A program made the position numbers and the translations under genes. 64,000 bases of DNA from Megalopta genalis (lineage: Eukaryota; Arthropoda; Insecta; Hymenoptera; Halictidae). The stretch lies in assembly GCF_051020955.1 (NCBI RefSeq), contig NC_135013.1, positions 43,839,087 through 43,903,086 on the forward strand, given 5' to 3'. Below the pieces are notes generated by a model, which had not been told where the DNA came from, did not search any database, and was given only the letters and a program-made list of their open reading frames with translations. Shown piece after piece: positions 26,301 through 41,300 of the stretch (the stretch's first letter is position 1; each line of letters begins with the position of its first letter).

Positions 26301-29300
26301 TAAAAGATGTTTTCATTTCCGCAATGTCGAACGCGATCGCATACGAACGAGCGCGTACAGATCGTGTCGGTATACTTCTGAGGAAACCTCGAATGCCGTT
26401 TTTAACTCGGCGCAATACAATTTACGCGCCGTTTATACAGAAGAGATAAGACCGCTCGCGATATTTATCAGAGTATCACGAGAATCGTGTGTAGTTTACT
26501 TACGCTATTTACGGTTTTAACTTATGTTTCTGTTTGCGGTACTATTGATAAAACCAACTACAGGATATGTTAATTTGAAGCTGTTTTGGCAAACTTTTCA
26601 TCGCAGTGAATATTTAGACAACGGTGTTTTGGATTCAGATACCGTTTAAAACGGAATAACTTTTTTAACTCTTTGCAGTCGAAGCTATTTTAATTCGAAA
26701 TCTTAAAGATGTTTTCTTATTTATAATACTTCCATTTTATGCGTTTCTGTCGGAAGATTTATGCGATGCACAGGGGATCGAGAGACAAACTGCAAGACGA
26801 CACCAAGCTCAGAAAAAAAACAATCGCATTTTTCATGGGTTAATTAGAAATGCCGCAATCGCGGAGACGCTAATCGATATTTACACTTTCTAACAGATTC
26901 AATGCCATTTATGCATATAAAATTGAGCCCATTGGCGAATACAATACTTGCAGTTTTAACAGCTTTTTTAAATATAAACGAACTTGATACTGTTACAATT
27001 ATTTTGAAAAATAGCGCAACAAGTTTTAGTAGCTCCTCAAACTCACCATTCAAGTGCAAAGGGTTAAAACTAAACTATATGATTGGAATATTTTCTTAAT
27101 TTTAGGAGCACTGGTTTACTGTGTATTGACTAATATAGTTTTCTTAATGTCGCGATTACCTGTAAATGACAAAAGAAATAAAAAACTTACGTTTTCTCAA
27201 CCTTTTTATCCGAGTCTATAACGAAAATTTTAAAAATGCTTAAATATCAGTAACTTATATGCATTAGGGATAGTGATTTCAGTTGATCCTAATCCTAATG
27301 GTATCAAGATTGAACGACGAAAGTTATGTGAAAGAATTATTTTCATTTTAAGATATAGTTTATCGTTCTATAACTCTTACTTAAATACTTGAATAAATCA
27401 AAGTCTGCACTTTAATTATTTTCTACATTACTTGTTGACTTGAAATGAAAATAATGTACCCAGTAATAACCCGGGAATCTCATAAGTGAGAGCTCTAATA
27501 TGCATACTAAACATTTTATAGGAATAGGTTAACGCAAAGAGTCAAGAAAGACGTAAAAATCTCGAGAGTCATAAAAAACTGTGGCTTTCACTATCTTTAA
27601 TTGTTTATAACACATAATTACCAATTTCGATCAAATCTTTAGTATGCATGAAAGCTATTGAAATCTACAAAACACATTTTTTAAATTTTCTTTATAGACT
27701 CGGACAAAAAAGTTGAAGAAAATTCCATTGTACTAGCGACATCGAAGAAAAAATTTTCAGTGAATATGTACAGTAACCAAGTTCCACTAACATCTCCAAA
27801 CAATTCAAGTCATTTAGTCCAGTTTTAAACAAGTCGTTAAAGGTGTCATACTTTTTTTTAACCACTTTATGTGTTTGCTTTGAAAATCATTGGAAATTTA
27901 GGATATAATCTTAAAGAGAATCGTGAACAATAGGAACATAATTGATATCTACAACAAAAGATATACGGCAGTATAGTATGCAGAAGTTATTTGGAAAAAG
28001 TTAAATCTTTTCGAAGTTGAAGATAGAGTTAAAAACTTTTGGTGTAAGGTGGCATGAATGAGCGAAAACTATTTCGCTTCGTTATCAATTTTTCATTTTC
28101 ATTTGGATTTTATAAAATTAGCTATAATAAAAAATAAAAGGTAATGAACAAACTTTCTTACTTTTAGTTCAGCGAAATCTGTTACAAATGAATTTATTTT
28201 TCCTGACTTTAATGCATGTTCTGATAAACAGCTGAATTCGTAAATAAATATTAGTAGACGTTAAACAAAAACGCAGGAATTTATTGCGATAATTTCACAT
28301 TCTTTCATCGAGCGCGTTGAATTTAAATATTGAAATTGAAAAAAACGCTTACGATACATTTTTACGAAGGAAAAGAAAAACAATACCTAGATATATCAAA
28401 CTGCAGATGTACCAAACATACACACTTTAGGTATATTGAAGATCAGATATATAAAGAATCAGGTATACCAGTGTTGAAGTATATTAAAAATCATATGTTT
28501 TATAAATCAGGTATACCAAAAATCAGGTATTCCAAAAAACAGGTATACTAAAAGACTGGTATACCAAAACACGGATACACCTATAATTCAGATATACGAA
28601 TAATCCAAGTGAATAACGGTAGAATGATTTCGTACCATTAGCTTCATTATTGCACACACTGCGCCAAAAACATCAAAAATTTCATAAAATTAAAGTATTT
28701 CATTCAATCAAATTAAAATTGCAAAGCGAAGTTATATTATATCGATTACTATTTAGATATCCTTACCTCTTACGATCCTTAATAAAATGGATTAGCGTAA
28801 GACTTAATTTTTTAAAATTAAATTTTGAACGATTCTGTCACCCACATATGGATGACGTGATAGTCAAAGTGTTAATAATGTAATTATCATACACTTTTTT
28901 GATAGTACAATTCTGATATATACTTTATTAACCCTTCGTCTACTGTGCCGGAGGACCACAAATATGTATTAGCAGAGTATGAGTGTAGATCAGAAATGAC
29001 TCCGACACAGAAGGCCACGCTTCACTAATCGGAAGGTTAATAACATAAATAGAGTAAATTTTGTTAATATTATAATTATGATACATTTTTGAAGAAACTG
29101 TGCTGAATCAATTTTTATAATTCAAATAGTCGCGAAGTCGGTTAACACTAAAATGGGCCCGCCGAATTTGACGAATTTCCAATCTCGTGTACAACATAAG
29201 AAAAACCATAAATATTACCGTTCAACTGTTCATGTTGGCTTTAGTTGATGCAATGCCACGAATACATTAAACATTGCACAATTTTGCACGTCCTTCAAAC

Positions 29301-32300
29301 ACTCGAATCACGGTGTGGTATTCGTGAGACCGTTTTTGGCTTGAATTTAACGCGTTGATTCCACATCACTGATATTTAAAGTTTTAATTATCCAAAGTTA
29401 AAAATTAATTTCTCCACTGATAGATTAAGTAAATAAATCTCGTCCGTTTTTGTTTAATTGAATAAATTACTTCGATTTTATCGAATTTTTTTGGTCACTG
29501 AGTCAGCAATCAATGTGTAGAAACATACAATATTTATGAACAACAATAGGAAAGTTACTCAATTTTAATCAACGAAATTTCTGTTAATCAGAAATCTTGA
29601 AACTAAAGAGAACATTCAGATAAGCCTAATAACTACAGTGGGGAACAAAATTGAGTGAACACCCTTTAAAACGCAATAACTTTTTTAAAACTGGACTAAA
29701 TGACTTGAATTTTTTGTAAATGATAGAGGGGCTTAGCCTACTAGACAATGAATAAAAAGTTTTTTTCTAATTTTGCTATTACTTGAAAAGACAAAATAAA
29801 TAGAAAGCTCACGTTTCCTAACTTTTTTGTCCGAACCTATAACGAAAATTTGGAAAATACGTTTTATCGTCTAAAAAAAATTCAAGTCATTTACTCGAGT
29901 TTTAAAAAAGTTATTGCGTCTTAAAGGGTGACCACTCAATTTCGTCCTCCAATCTATTTCAATAAATATGCAATATACTTAACGTCAACCCAGCATTAAT
30001 ACTTAGAATAATAGAAGAAAACGATTGTTTCAAATGTAAGCGTATCTAATTGGTTGTTCTCTTATTTCAGATCTGCAGTTAGCTGCAGAACTTGGCAAGA
30101 CACTGTTGGAACGGAACAAGGAACTAGAGAACATCATTAAACTACAGCAGTCCACCGTTGAGGAACAGGCACAGGAAATTGAAGTAATTAAACGATAGAT
30201 ATACTTGACTATATGCGTTCGAGCCAATAATAGTAATTTTCACTCAGAGAACCAAACGTATGATCTTCTCTTTCAGTATACGAAAAAACAAACCGCCGCG
30301 CTAAGGGAAGTAAATGATTCACGACTAAAAATCTACGAACAATTGGAAGTGAGTATTCAGGATTTAGAACGAGCCAATCATCGCCTTGTCATAGAGAACA
30401 CCAGCGACAAAAAACTCATCAAAAGGTAAAAAAACAATTCGTTACGGTTTTTCGAGTTTCGCTGTTTTGCGAAAAACAATTGCTTAATAACGATTATTCC
30501 TAAGCGATATCGTACAAATACAGACAGACTTCACAAATTATAAATAAATAATATGATGGATTGCGTTGTATTTTCTGCTATATTTTTTGATGTTCTTGAT
30601 TTGACTTTCCTTATTTTCCACTCCGCATTCCACACAAAAAAAATATTGAATAAAGTTAACCAAGCTAAGAAATTATCTTTGCGTATAAAATACAGTGGGT
30701 GTAGAAAAATCTGACGTTCCAAGTAATCCCACAGGTATTCTGTTGGGTTGATATCTGGAGATTGTGGGGAAGTTTGTATAATAGATATCATGTAGTATCC
30801 ACATTCTGGTGTTATATGTAGTATGTTTTGGATCGTTATCTTGCATGAAAATGAAATCATCTTTAATGCCCATTTTTCCCGCACTGGAAGAAAGATTTGA
30901 TTTTAAAATGTCAATGTAAACTCGGTGGTTCATTATTCCATTGATAAATTGTAATGTGCAGACGGCTGCACTCATACAGCCCTAAACAATTACGGAACCT
31001 CCACCGTGTTTCACTGTAGGCCGTAAGTTTTTCAGTTTCAATTCCTCATTCTTTTTTCTCCAAATAGTACAATGCCCATCAGACCCGAAAATAATAAATT
31101 CACTTTCGTCTGTGAAAATCACTTTATTCCAGTACTCCATTGATTTGTTGATTTTATCATTTGCGAACTGCAATCTCTCTTCTTTCTGTTCGCTTCAGAT
31201 ACAAATTATTTCTAACGAGCCACTTGACCGTGATACTCTTGGCTTCGTAAAAAATTACGCACGGTACTAACAGATAAATCAATGTCTAAATTATTTTTAA
31301 GATGGTCAACTATTTTTATTGCACTTATTTTTGGAACATGCCTTATCATTCTAATAATAACTCGTCTAGTATGCTGATTAAGTTTCTGTGGACGTCCACT
31401 TCTCGAGTTATTTTGCAGTCTGTTTCTTTGTTCATATCTATTAATTATACTTTGCATAGTAGATCGAAGTCTGCTTATAATCCGCAATATTTTTGATAAA
31501 CTTTTACACTGATTATGTAAATTAATAATAATTTTTCTTTCTTCTATCGTACTTTCCACACGTTTTCGTTCCATTTTTCAAAGATAATTTTGAACACTGT
31601 AAAATTTTGAACACGTCTGATGCCGATAAGGTTTCCAAATATACTGACGATCGTAGCCATAGTTATTTTTCTTGTTGATTTCACAAATTATGCAAATTAC
31701 AAATTTTCTTTTGCACAATATCTATTCTAGAGATTTCCGAAAATATATACAGACTCATTGTTTATAAAAAAATGATTAATAAACTATGATTTCACGAAGT
31801 TTTGTTTGAAATTGATCAGTGTACGAATACTTTCTACACCCACTGTATTTTAAAGAAAAAGTAACTAGTTGACTAAAGTCGTTCGTGAAAAGAAGTGATG
31901 TAATAAGTTAAATGATGGACCTTTTCTAATATCATTTGTCACGTGTTACGTTGATCGATCAAATGGACGAAACGTGCGATTAGTTTACACGATAAATTTG
32001 TTTATTTAAAACTTGCTATTGGTTCCATAGTTAAATATATAAACAGAGCTACGTAATACTCCTACATATACATATCAAAACCTGTTTTTTTCTACTTTTG
32101 TACTGAAAAATTAAATTAAAATTGATTGGAATTAAACATAAATTAAAATAAAGCAAAATTAAAGTTAAATTAAAGTTAAATTAAAATTAAATTATAGTTA
32201 AATTCAAGTTAAATTAAAATTAAATTATAGTTAAATTAAAAAATTAAATTAAAATTAAATTATAGTTAAATTAAAAAATTAAATTAAAATTAAATTATAG

Positions 32301-35300
32301 TTAAATTCAAGTTAAATTAAAATTAAATTATAGTTAAATTAAAAAATTAAATTAAAATTAAATTATAGTTAAATTCAAGTTAAATTAAAATTAAATTATA
32401 GTTAAATTCAAGTTGAATTGAATTTAAATTATAATGAAAGTAAAGTTAAATTAAAATTTAATAAAAAAATAAATTGCAATTAAGTTATTAATAGCTCACA
32501 ATGAAATAAATGATCGCATTTTAAAGTAGGATTCCATGTTGCTTTAAAAAAATTCAATTTTATTTTATTATTTAGCGTCTCGAGTAATCAATTTAATTGA
32601 AGGATGTTAACGTACCCAAACGACCTTCCAAAAAATATATTAACGTTCGATTGTAGGGGACATGAAAATTTGATCCACGCAGGAAAGGTGCTAAAAGAAG
32701 CACAATGGTTGTGAGCGAAAATAATGCAAGCTCTCTCTAATTGTTCAACAGCCACTGTATAACGATCGAGACCCTAGAAGCTCGATGTGAGGAACTCCAG
32801 AAGAAGATCGACGAGTTACACGAGCAGCATGAGATTCGGCTTCGGCAACAGAGCACGAGCCAATCGAAGAACACCGCGCAAACACAGACCGCACTGTGGA
32901 AAGCATCGGGCACGCCAGGTGGCAACACACAGGAGGTAGTATTTAATATTCATAGAATTCATTTCGCGGGATCTCAGATAACTCGGCGCGATTATCGGCT
33001 ACAGATTCCGTTTGCCACTGAACTTTAAACGACGACGAATCTCGGTTTCATCGGGAAGAAAAACCGGCAATCTCGCCGCGGAGTTTCTATTCTGTTCAGT
33101 TTAACGACTTCCTAACAATCTCCTTTCGCGCTAGCAAGATGTATTGTCATTTATTAACTCATTAGAAGCATTTCCATCCTTAGAAAATGCTGTTTCATGC
33201 TGCAGTATCGTCATCGCTGTTAGATAATGTATAAGATTACTATTGTACTACCTAACAAGGCGGACAAGGCGGTTTACAGCCAAATAAATTATTAACCATA
33301 TTACGTAGCGATACTAGATTGATCATCATTAGATCACAAGCTAAAATTCTTGCGTTTACAAGCCTAATTTATCGATTCACAGCACTGAATTTTTCTTCCA
33401 ATTAATCCGAGTTCTTCGGAATATAACTCTGGTATATACACATATTATTAATTGAGACACGTTTCGAATTAATGCAGTTAATTGGAAAATATTTTGAGCT
33501 ATTATAATTAATTGAAAAAGATTTTGAAGTAATACAGCTAATTGGAAAATATCTAGAACTAACTATAAAGTTAATTGGAAAATATCTTGAATAACTAATA
33601 TAGTTAATTGGAAAATATTTTGAACATTCTTTTTCATAAGAGGAAAAAAAAGAAAAGTAAAACGATGTAGATCGTGGCTTAATACGAAGTTACTTAGGTA
33701 GTGCATTTCTTTGATGAAAAAATGTAAAAATGAAGCACATACCTAGATTCACGAGCAGATTGCGATTGGAGATAGTCAACTTTCTATTTCATAAGATGCT
33801 AATCGTTTGTACGTGTGTACACATGTATTCTGAAAAATGATCAACACCTGTTGAGATCAGTGCACCAGTAACTACAATAGAATCAATGCGTTATGAATGA
33901 ATTCTTAGTCTCCCTTTTATTTCCGCGCAATTCTTATGCATAATGCTTTACGTTAATCTGGAAAGCATGTTACATTATAGATTGCAGATCATTTCTGCAT
34001 TAAAATAAGCAAGTTGCGTTACCTCGTTTTATAATATTTTATAATCATTTACACAAATTGAGGACCCATTGCTGTTATCTTGAAACGAGTCAGAAGCTTT
34101 AATTTAGAACATATACTCGAATAAATTTCCAATATCCAAATTATTATAATTTCGTAAAGAAGAATATAACATGTATAAACCTCGATTCATTTCAAAGACA
34201 AAATCTATGCAATATCAGAAATGTAGAATTTATACAATGTAAGAAACGGGCTGTTAAATTGTAGGTATTAATTGTAATTTCACCTCTCCCATATATTTCA
34301 TCCCAATTTACGGTAATAATTATAGTATTCATATTTCGTAATTCTGCACAATCTAATTCAATTAGATTTATCAAATTAATGCAACAAATAACCGTCGCAT
34401 TTATTATTCACCCGAAAAATTTAATTAAGAGTTCCCGTTCAATTAAATTAAAATCGTCTTCTGTAATTCGCAAAAGATAACACGTTCATTAAATCTTCAC
34501 AGTAATTTCCACATCAGGGATACCATTATTCAAATTCGCATCCTAATTGAAGACAGATGCTGGCGTCGAAGAAAAAAGATTGCAGTCGAAGGGAATTTTT
34601 GGAGACCAATTTTTTGTTATTAAACTATTAATTTTGTCAAGATAATGTAACAAATCGCCCACAAGGATTTATAAAGTCAATTAAAATTTGTATACAAATA
34701 CTAAATAATTTGTTTAAAGCTAGTTCAGAAAATTACAAATATAGCCACTGTTCCCCACGATTATGAAAGTATAGGAATTGGCATTTCTAAGGTGTTTGGG
34801 ATGTAAGGATGAAGAGAGAATGTGTTCGATCGACCGGGATAGCTTAACCCTGGAACGGTCTCGTGGGGTGTTTGACGTTTCTTTATTTTTTAGCGAACTG
34901 TTAAGCGATGTCATCTAGCTGCCAATAGCTACATTAGCTTTCAATTGAGTTTATTATTAGGTCTACCGGAAAGTTCTGTCCCCCCGTTTTTGAATTGAAA
35001 TATATAACACAATTTTCATACATTTAATAATATTTATTGTAGAATATACTTTCCATCGTTACTTATGACTTCTTGCCAGCGTGATGGCAACTTGTAAATG
35101 CCATTTTTAAAAAATGATTTATTTTTAGAGGCGAAGAACTCAACTAGTGCTTGGTTGACATCAGCTTCAGTTTTGAATTTTTTTCCTGTAAAAAGTTTTG
35201 CAAAGAGAGAAACAAGTGATAATCGGAGGGTGCTAGGTCTAGGGAGTATGGTGGATGTGACAGAATTTCCCAGTCTAGCTCTGCGATTTTCTGACGAGTC

Positions 35301-38300
35301 GCCAAAGCAGCATGTAGTCTGGCATTATCATCGGTAGCCATGTTTTCACGATCGCGTCTCACTTAATAATGACATGAGACATCTTTGTTTCAGTTTATTT
35401 AGGAGAGTACATGTGTGTAAATGCAATGATAAAAAGAGATAGTCGTATATGTCTCAAATCAACATGTGCATATGGATTTAAACTTGAAGTGACACTGTCG
35501 GACAGAACTTTCCGGTAGACCTAATATTTTTACAGGTCTCTTGGGGGTGTCGGCATACCACGCGACCTTTATGTAACATTTTAATTGTAGAAGAAGTTAC
35601 ACGAATTGTTTACACGTTCAACCCAGATGATTTTATTTAGTTAATTATCAAACGAAGAGTTGGCAAAACTAATTTTGAAGCTAAAAAATAAAATATCCCT
35701 GTTAGATACAAATAGTATAACGACTCTTTCGCACTGAACGATGACTGGTATAAAATAGATTTGGCAAGCTAGAAAACTAGCTCGAAGAAAAATTGACGGC
35801 AGTTGAGCTAGACTGAATTGTTAAAATCTTTTCAGAATGCTACCGCACCTGAAGAAGAAATGACCGAATTACTGAGACAGTTGCAAGAAGCGCGGAATCA
35901 AAGGGCGAGGGAGCAAAAGAAAGCTGCGGACCTCAGCCAGCAGCTTGCAACCTTGCTCCAGGAGAACACTGCTTTGGAAGAGCAAATAAATATTTTGCGC
36001 AGTAAAGCGCAAGACGTGAAAAACCTGCAGGAAGAAATAAATGCGCTCGAAGAAGTGAGGTACGGTGCACGAAAGCTTTCTTTGCAGTTTTTTCAAACTG
36101 TCAACAAAATAATTTTCAATTGATGTTATATCAGAACAAAGGCGGATCATTTCTTGTCGGTATTTTTTTACATGCTTAACAATTTTTGCTAATTCTATAG
36201 AGTATGTTGTTTGCAATTAATCTTCTAATTTTGTGATCAACTGATTTTAATCTGCGAACACATAAAGCTACAAGCAAACTCCTCTGTGCAGCTACAAGTC
36301 GTTTGCAAATAATTGTCTCATTTTTTAAAATAATATAGCTGCTTGAAAAGTCAGGTGGGAAAATTATTAAACTTTTTAGAAACATTATTTTTAAAAAATG
36401 ACATTGCTTTCCTGTATCCCTAATACTTGATGCATTTGATTTTGTTATAAATGCAAGAAATCTGCAGTCTAGTTACAAGATTCTGCACTCAACGCTATAA
36501 ACAATAATAATATTCATTGATTTTTTTCATCATCATGAAATTCGATTGAAATAGAAGCGGCGTGCATCTGTTACTTCTCTAGTACTCAGAAATAAATATG
36601 ATTGCTTGCAGGCGAGGGCATTTATGTGGACGATGCCTGCGGGGAATGGAAACAAAAACACACGACGAAATTTCTGTAATGTTGGATCAAGAAGAATTAG
36701 ACGTCATCAATATGGCAGAATCAATAATAAGCGATAGTCAACGCGATACCGAGTCATTAACGCAGGTAAACTTTTCCATCTGTATTTACAAAGGTTGTCT
36801 CACCGATTCATCCATGTATGAAACATGTCTTCTATTCCTCGCTTGCTAACCTTTTCATTTATCTCATTGATTTTCTGCTGCTGAAGCTATTTTTGGCACC
36901 TTTTCATGGTATACACTCTGCGACTAGCCGAGAGTTTCTAGTAGATAGGTAAAACTTGCAAATATTCTCTTGCATATCAAGACCTAATGTCTTTCTTTTT
37001 ATTAAAATCGATTAGTTGAAAGATATGAACATTTTTCTAAAGTTGTTTCGTTTTACAACAAATTTGTGTTTCGTTAGAGTGTTAAAAATGCACTTGCTTC
37101 AGTATTTTGCCAATAAAAACACAGATCTTCTAGCATAAAATTTCAAAGCTACCAAAAAATGTCAAAAAGTTTCTTATCTTTTTACTCTAAACGTCAAAAA
37201 ATCAGCTTCCGTTTTCTCGTGAAAAAAAAAACGAAACAATTTTCTGAACGGCTAAATAATGAAGAATATGATACAAAATGTATAATTGCAGTAAATTACT
37301 TAATAAGCCTGCGTTTGTTTTAACACTGATGAATACCGCGAAGACAATAATCGGGAACTAGTAAACAATAGAACGGAATGCTTATCTGATGTATTTGCAA
37401 GTTTCACTCATCCTACAATCTTCCTGTAATTGGTCTATAATTAGATGTCCTATAATTAGATGTCCTATAATTAATTAACGCCACATAGATAGAATCATTC
37501 ACATCAATTTAGTATCTTCTTTTGAATATTCTTGCCTTTGTTAAAGTAAACAGTACTTAATATAATTGTTCTCTTCAGCTTAGCTTCAGTATAAACATTT
37601 TATACGCATATGTAAATTCTTGATAATTATTGAAAAAGTAGCACATCTTAGCGATTTTAATGTCTTTAAAAGATATATTACATATACATATTAATATGTG
37701 TAACTCATTTTAAAGAAAAATGGGCTTACAGTGATTGTCTTGCGATTGAAGAAAAATTGTGAAAATCAAGAGAAAAAGTAATTCTCGATAATACAATGAT
37801 ATTAATTAAGTTTGTATTAGAGCTAGATTGACTCTACATTAGGTATGAATATGACATCTCTAAAGAATATTACATGATCTTATTCATGTTACCTAAAATT
37901 TCCTTTTACTTTATTGAAAAGTCCATGGAATCACCATATATGCAGTATATAAGATCTACTATATTATAGAAAATCGTGATGTGTACGCAGATTCATATTT
38001 AATTAGAAGAGAAATAGATATGCTTGGCATAGATTATGTTCTTACTGAAAATTAGCTGAAAATTAATATTGCAACCACGTACTGTGAACAATTGAACAAA
38101 ATCTAATCTAAACTTTCAAAGTAAACAACATCTAATAGTTTAAACATTGTTACTTATATTTCATAAACTAAACACTTGTGGCAGTTATACATGTGTATAC
38201 GAAAACAAAGTTATTTGAAACATCGACCCTGACGACACATCTGAAGATCGTCGCTTAATAAACGATTATTTATTTAAATATATATACGTCTCAATCCGCT

Positions 38301-41300
38301 TGAGATCACAAGCCAACAGAGTAAATATTATGTTGAAGCTAAGAAGACAACAATTACTTTGAACTCAATTTCAAGTAAATATTACACAACAATTATTTAA
38401 TGTTTCGTGTATCAAATTTGATTTAGATTCATAATTTTGTTAGGTTCGTTCTATGCATGTATTCAGCATGTTCAGAATTGATTTAAAAACAAAATAAGCT
38501 TACAGTATGACCAGCTGGAGATATAGAATGTTAATAAACCAGGGAGTTAGTTTGAATTTTCTGATATTAAAAGGCATGCCAACTTTTCTAAAAACTATAT
38601 TTATACTAACCGCCATTTTTCAAGCTTGTGGCAAATTAGTGAATCAAAATCTTTATTAATTGACCCATTCAATGAACAGTTTCACCCAGTATGCATATAT
38701 GTCTTTAATATATGAGCCGTTTATTTTAAAAGTGGTATAAGTCACTTTACCGTAATGAAAAGTGGTGATTTTTTAATGTTTATATGAAATTATTTATACT
38801 GAGAAAAATATCAGTATCCTGAGATAACAAATACAAGTAAATCTTCTCGAAAGTTAGCATCCATATTTTTAAACGTGTTAAAACGCAAACCCTTAAATAT
38901 ATCGACTTAAAAGCAAAGTGACTTATGCCACTTTTAAAATAAACGGCTCACATACTGACAAAAGATTGATCTAATCTTATTCATTCGCGAGATAAAGAAT
39001 TGAAAAAACAAATAAAACTTGATCTAGTAATTACGACACTAACAAAAGCAAGAGCTATACATTTTCGGATTTGAATGTAAAAATCGAATGTCAAGCACGT
39101 ACAAATCGTATAAAACAGACTTTTTCTTCCTCGTACAATGATATGCTTCGAATGTTTCGTGAATGATACTTCTAAGGGCTTATGGTTTGATATAAGAACA
39201 ACTATGAAAGTAATTTAATTTTATTTGCTTTAGGAGAGACTCGCAACAAAGATTAAGAAAACCAAGGCAAAACGAGAAAAAAAAGAATTTCGTTCCTCAT
39301 TATGGACAACTTTCGCGTATATTTGGAGAGCACCGTCGTTAATTTTTGTTTTCTTTCATACGATATGGTACATACAGAACGAATGCATCATACCGTTGAT
39401 GTTAAAACCTTTTCGGATACCGATCTTCATTGTCAGAAAGATCCTGACGATAAAAGATCGCTTGAAACTGCTTTAGAATATTTCATGCATTTCATTTGTA
39501 ATTAACTAAAATCGAGAATGGACAAAGCTCCTCTCGCCAATTATTTAGTTGGCGAGAGGAATCACTCAATGCATAATTACCATGCAACTCGAATTGTGTA
39601 TAATAGATATCGAAATACTCATTTCAAAAGTTCCATATTAGCTTAGGTTTAATTTGAATGTAATAATTTCGTTGATTGTTTTCTCTGCTTAAGCAATGTA
39701 TTAAGCCTGAAATATTTCGGTATCTCATCGACGTAGTTTCATGCTATAATCGGTTTGTAGCTTTTCTGCAAAGACGTTTCAAAACTTGATCTTCTAGATC
39801 CACGAAATCAGTTTAAGAACATGTTGAAATAATAACGGTATTGATGATAGACACGTTAAACAAATTTTAATAGGATTGACTAAGGCACGGTGTAGGTAAA
39901 ATATTAGGTTAGGGAATAAGTTCGTAGCGTTTTTATCAAAGACGATTTTCTTTGTTGCTTTCGTTAAGCTCGCGAGGCACCCAGGCTCCCAATTTTTTGG
40001 CAAATCTCATTGAATAAAGATGATGGAGAATCGTTTTATGATCGCAGTTCATTTTTTCGACCAATTCACGACTTGTTTGGTGACCGTCCTCCTTCAAAAG
40101 TGCTTTGAGACGTTCTTCGTCGAATTCAGAAGGTTTTCCGCCGCGGGGCGTGTCGTCGACGTTAAAATCGCAATTTTTGAACTTCGCAAACCATTTCCGT
40201 GTTGTAGACTCGAGTATGACACCTTCTCCGTATACGTTGCAAATGTCCCGGGCTGCTTCAGCAGCCTTTTGGCCTCGATGAAAGGCGAAGAAGAGAAGGT
40301 GTCGAAAATGTTGCTTTTTACCTCTTGGATATTCCATTTCTAAGCCTCAAGAGTAATAAAAAATTAAATTACTCAAAAAGACGATTAGCACAGCTTCGTA
40401 GAGCAGAAAGAGCTCTATCGAATGAATATTATACACTTTGTCAAACAGCAAAAAATCGTTGTAAAATAAAAGAAAATATAAAAACGCTACGAACTTATTC
40501 CCCAATCTAATAGAATGAATCTAACAGCTGAGCACTTACATTATTAAAAGCTGTTGTTGAATTTAGTTTGCGTATGTTAATAAGAATAGTGTTAAATTCT
40601 CTCAGAGGAAATGATTCCTACGAATAAAATCAGCGTACGTTGTTTATAATCGAGTATGTAAGTATTTAATCGATATTGGTAGAATTTTCACAATTTGTAA
40701 GAACGTTGTTTTTTATACATTCGCGAGAAAAAAGATTATTTTCCAAAGATGTAATAAGACTGGTTTGAATTAACGATCTAGAAAGTAATTATATCTCTTT
40801 AGAGTTAGTCTTGTTTAATTGCAAATATCTATTACGTTGTTTACTCGGCTCGTAATTTAATCACATATTGTTAGCGTATCTAGTCCAAAACATTTGTAAA
40901 AACTATGTTGTAAGGTGTAAGTGCCAGATTTATATGATTTTAAATAAAGCATATTTTTTCAATAAACATTGTTGATTTCTCTTATTTAATCTCCTATAAA
41001 TCTGGCGACTCCTTACCTCACATCCAATCATCCTTGTTTTTAGTAACCACCCAAATTTTACGTATTGTATCTATTTATTCTTGGATACACTCTGGGACAA
41101 AAAGATAGCACACTTTAAAATCAATATAATTTTTATTTATTTAACATCATAACCAAGCCTTTCTTTCCATACAAACTTACTAAATACCACTATAAACATA
41201 CATAAATGAAATAAAATTGAATTTCACCAGCCTAAACAATTGTATTTGAAGAAAAAAGAATTTTTTGAAAATACGGTCAATTCTCCCCAATTGTCCTTTA

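Larger units (their letters stand above)
17393..30070 (+). other. Cen: Cen intron 1 (12.7 kb)
   Basis: It starts GTATAT and ends TTTCAG. Contents recognised: repeat family C at 21100, a perfect-ended foldback at 21530, GC-elevated blocks near 22160-22720 and 25940-26520, a degenerate family A palindrome near 26640-27855, a GGTATACC-rich repeat at 28380, and MITE A at 29636. The rest is AT-rich with no supported gene. A 122-codon frame on the - strand at 20069-20437 has no domain signature and is treated as chance. Confidence 0.7.
30426..32751 (+). other. Cen: Cen intron 3
   Basis: Starts GTAAAA, ends CAACAG. It holds a Tc1 element on the opposite strand (30693-31845) and an AT minisatellite (32105-32460). 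Nothing else recognised. Confidence 0.8.
32936..35835 (+). other. Cen: Cen intron 4
   Basis: Starts GTAGTA, ends TTTTCAG. It contains a TTAATTGGAAAATATTTTGA-type repeat (33470-33625) and a deleted mariner (34957-35524). The remaining ~2 kb is AT-rich with no supported gene. Confidence 0.8.

Noticed and set aside
28380..28600. CRISPR-like spacing of GGTATACC words
   Set aside because: Spacing and repeat sequence are irregular, and the DNA is eukaryotic. It is a degenerate simple repeat.
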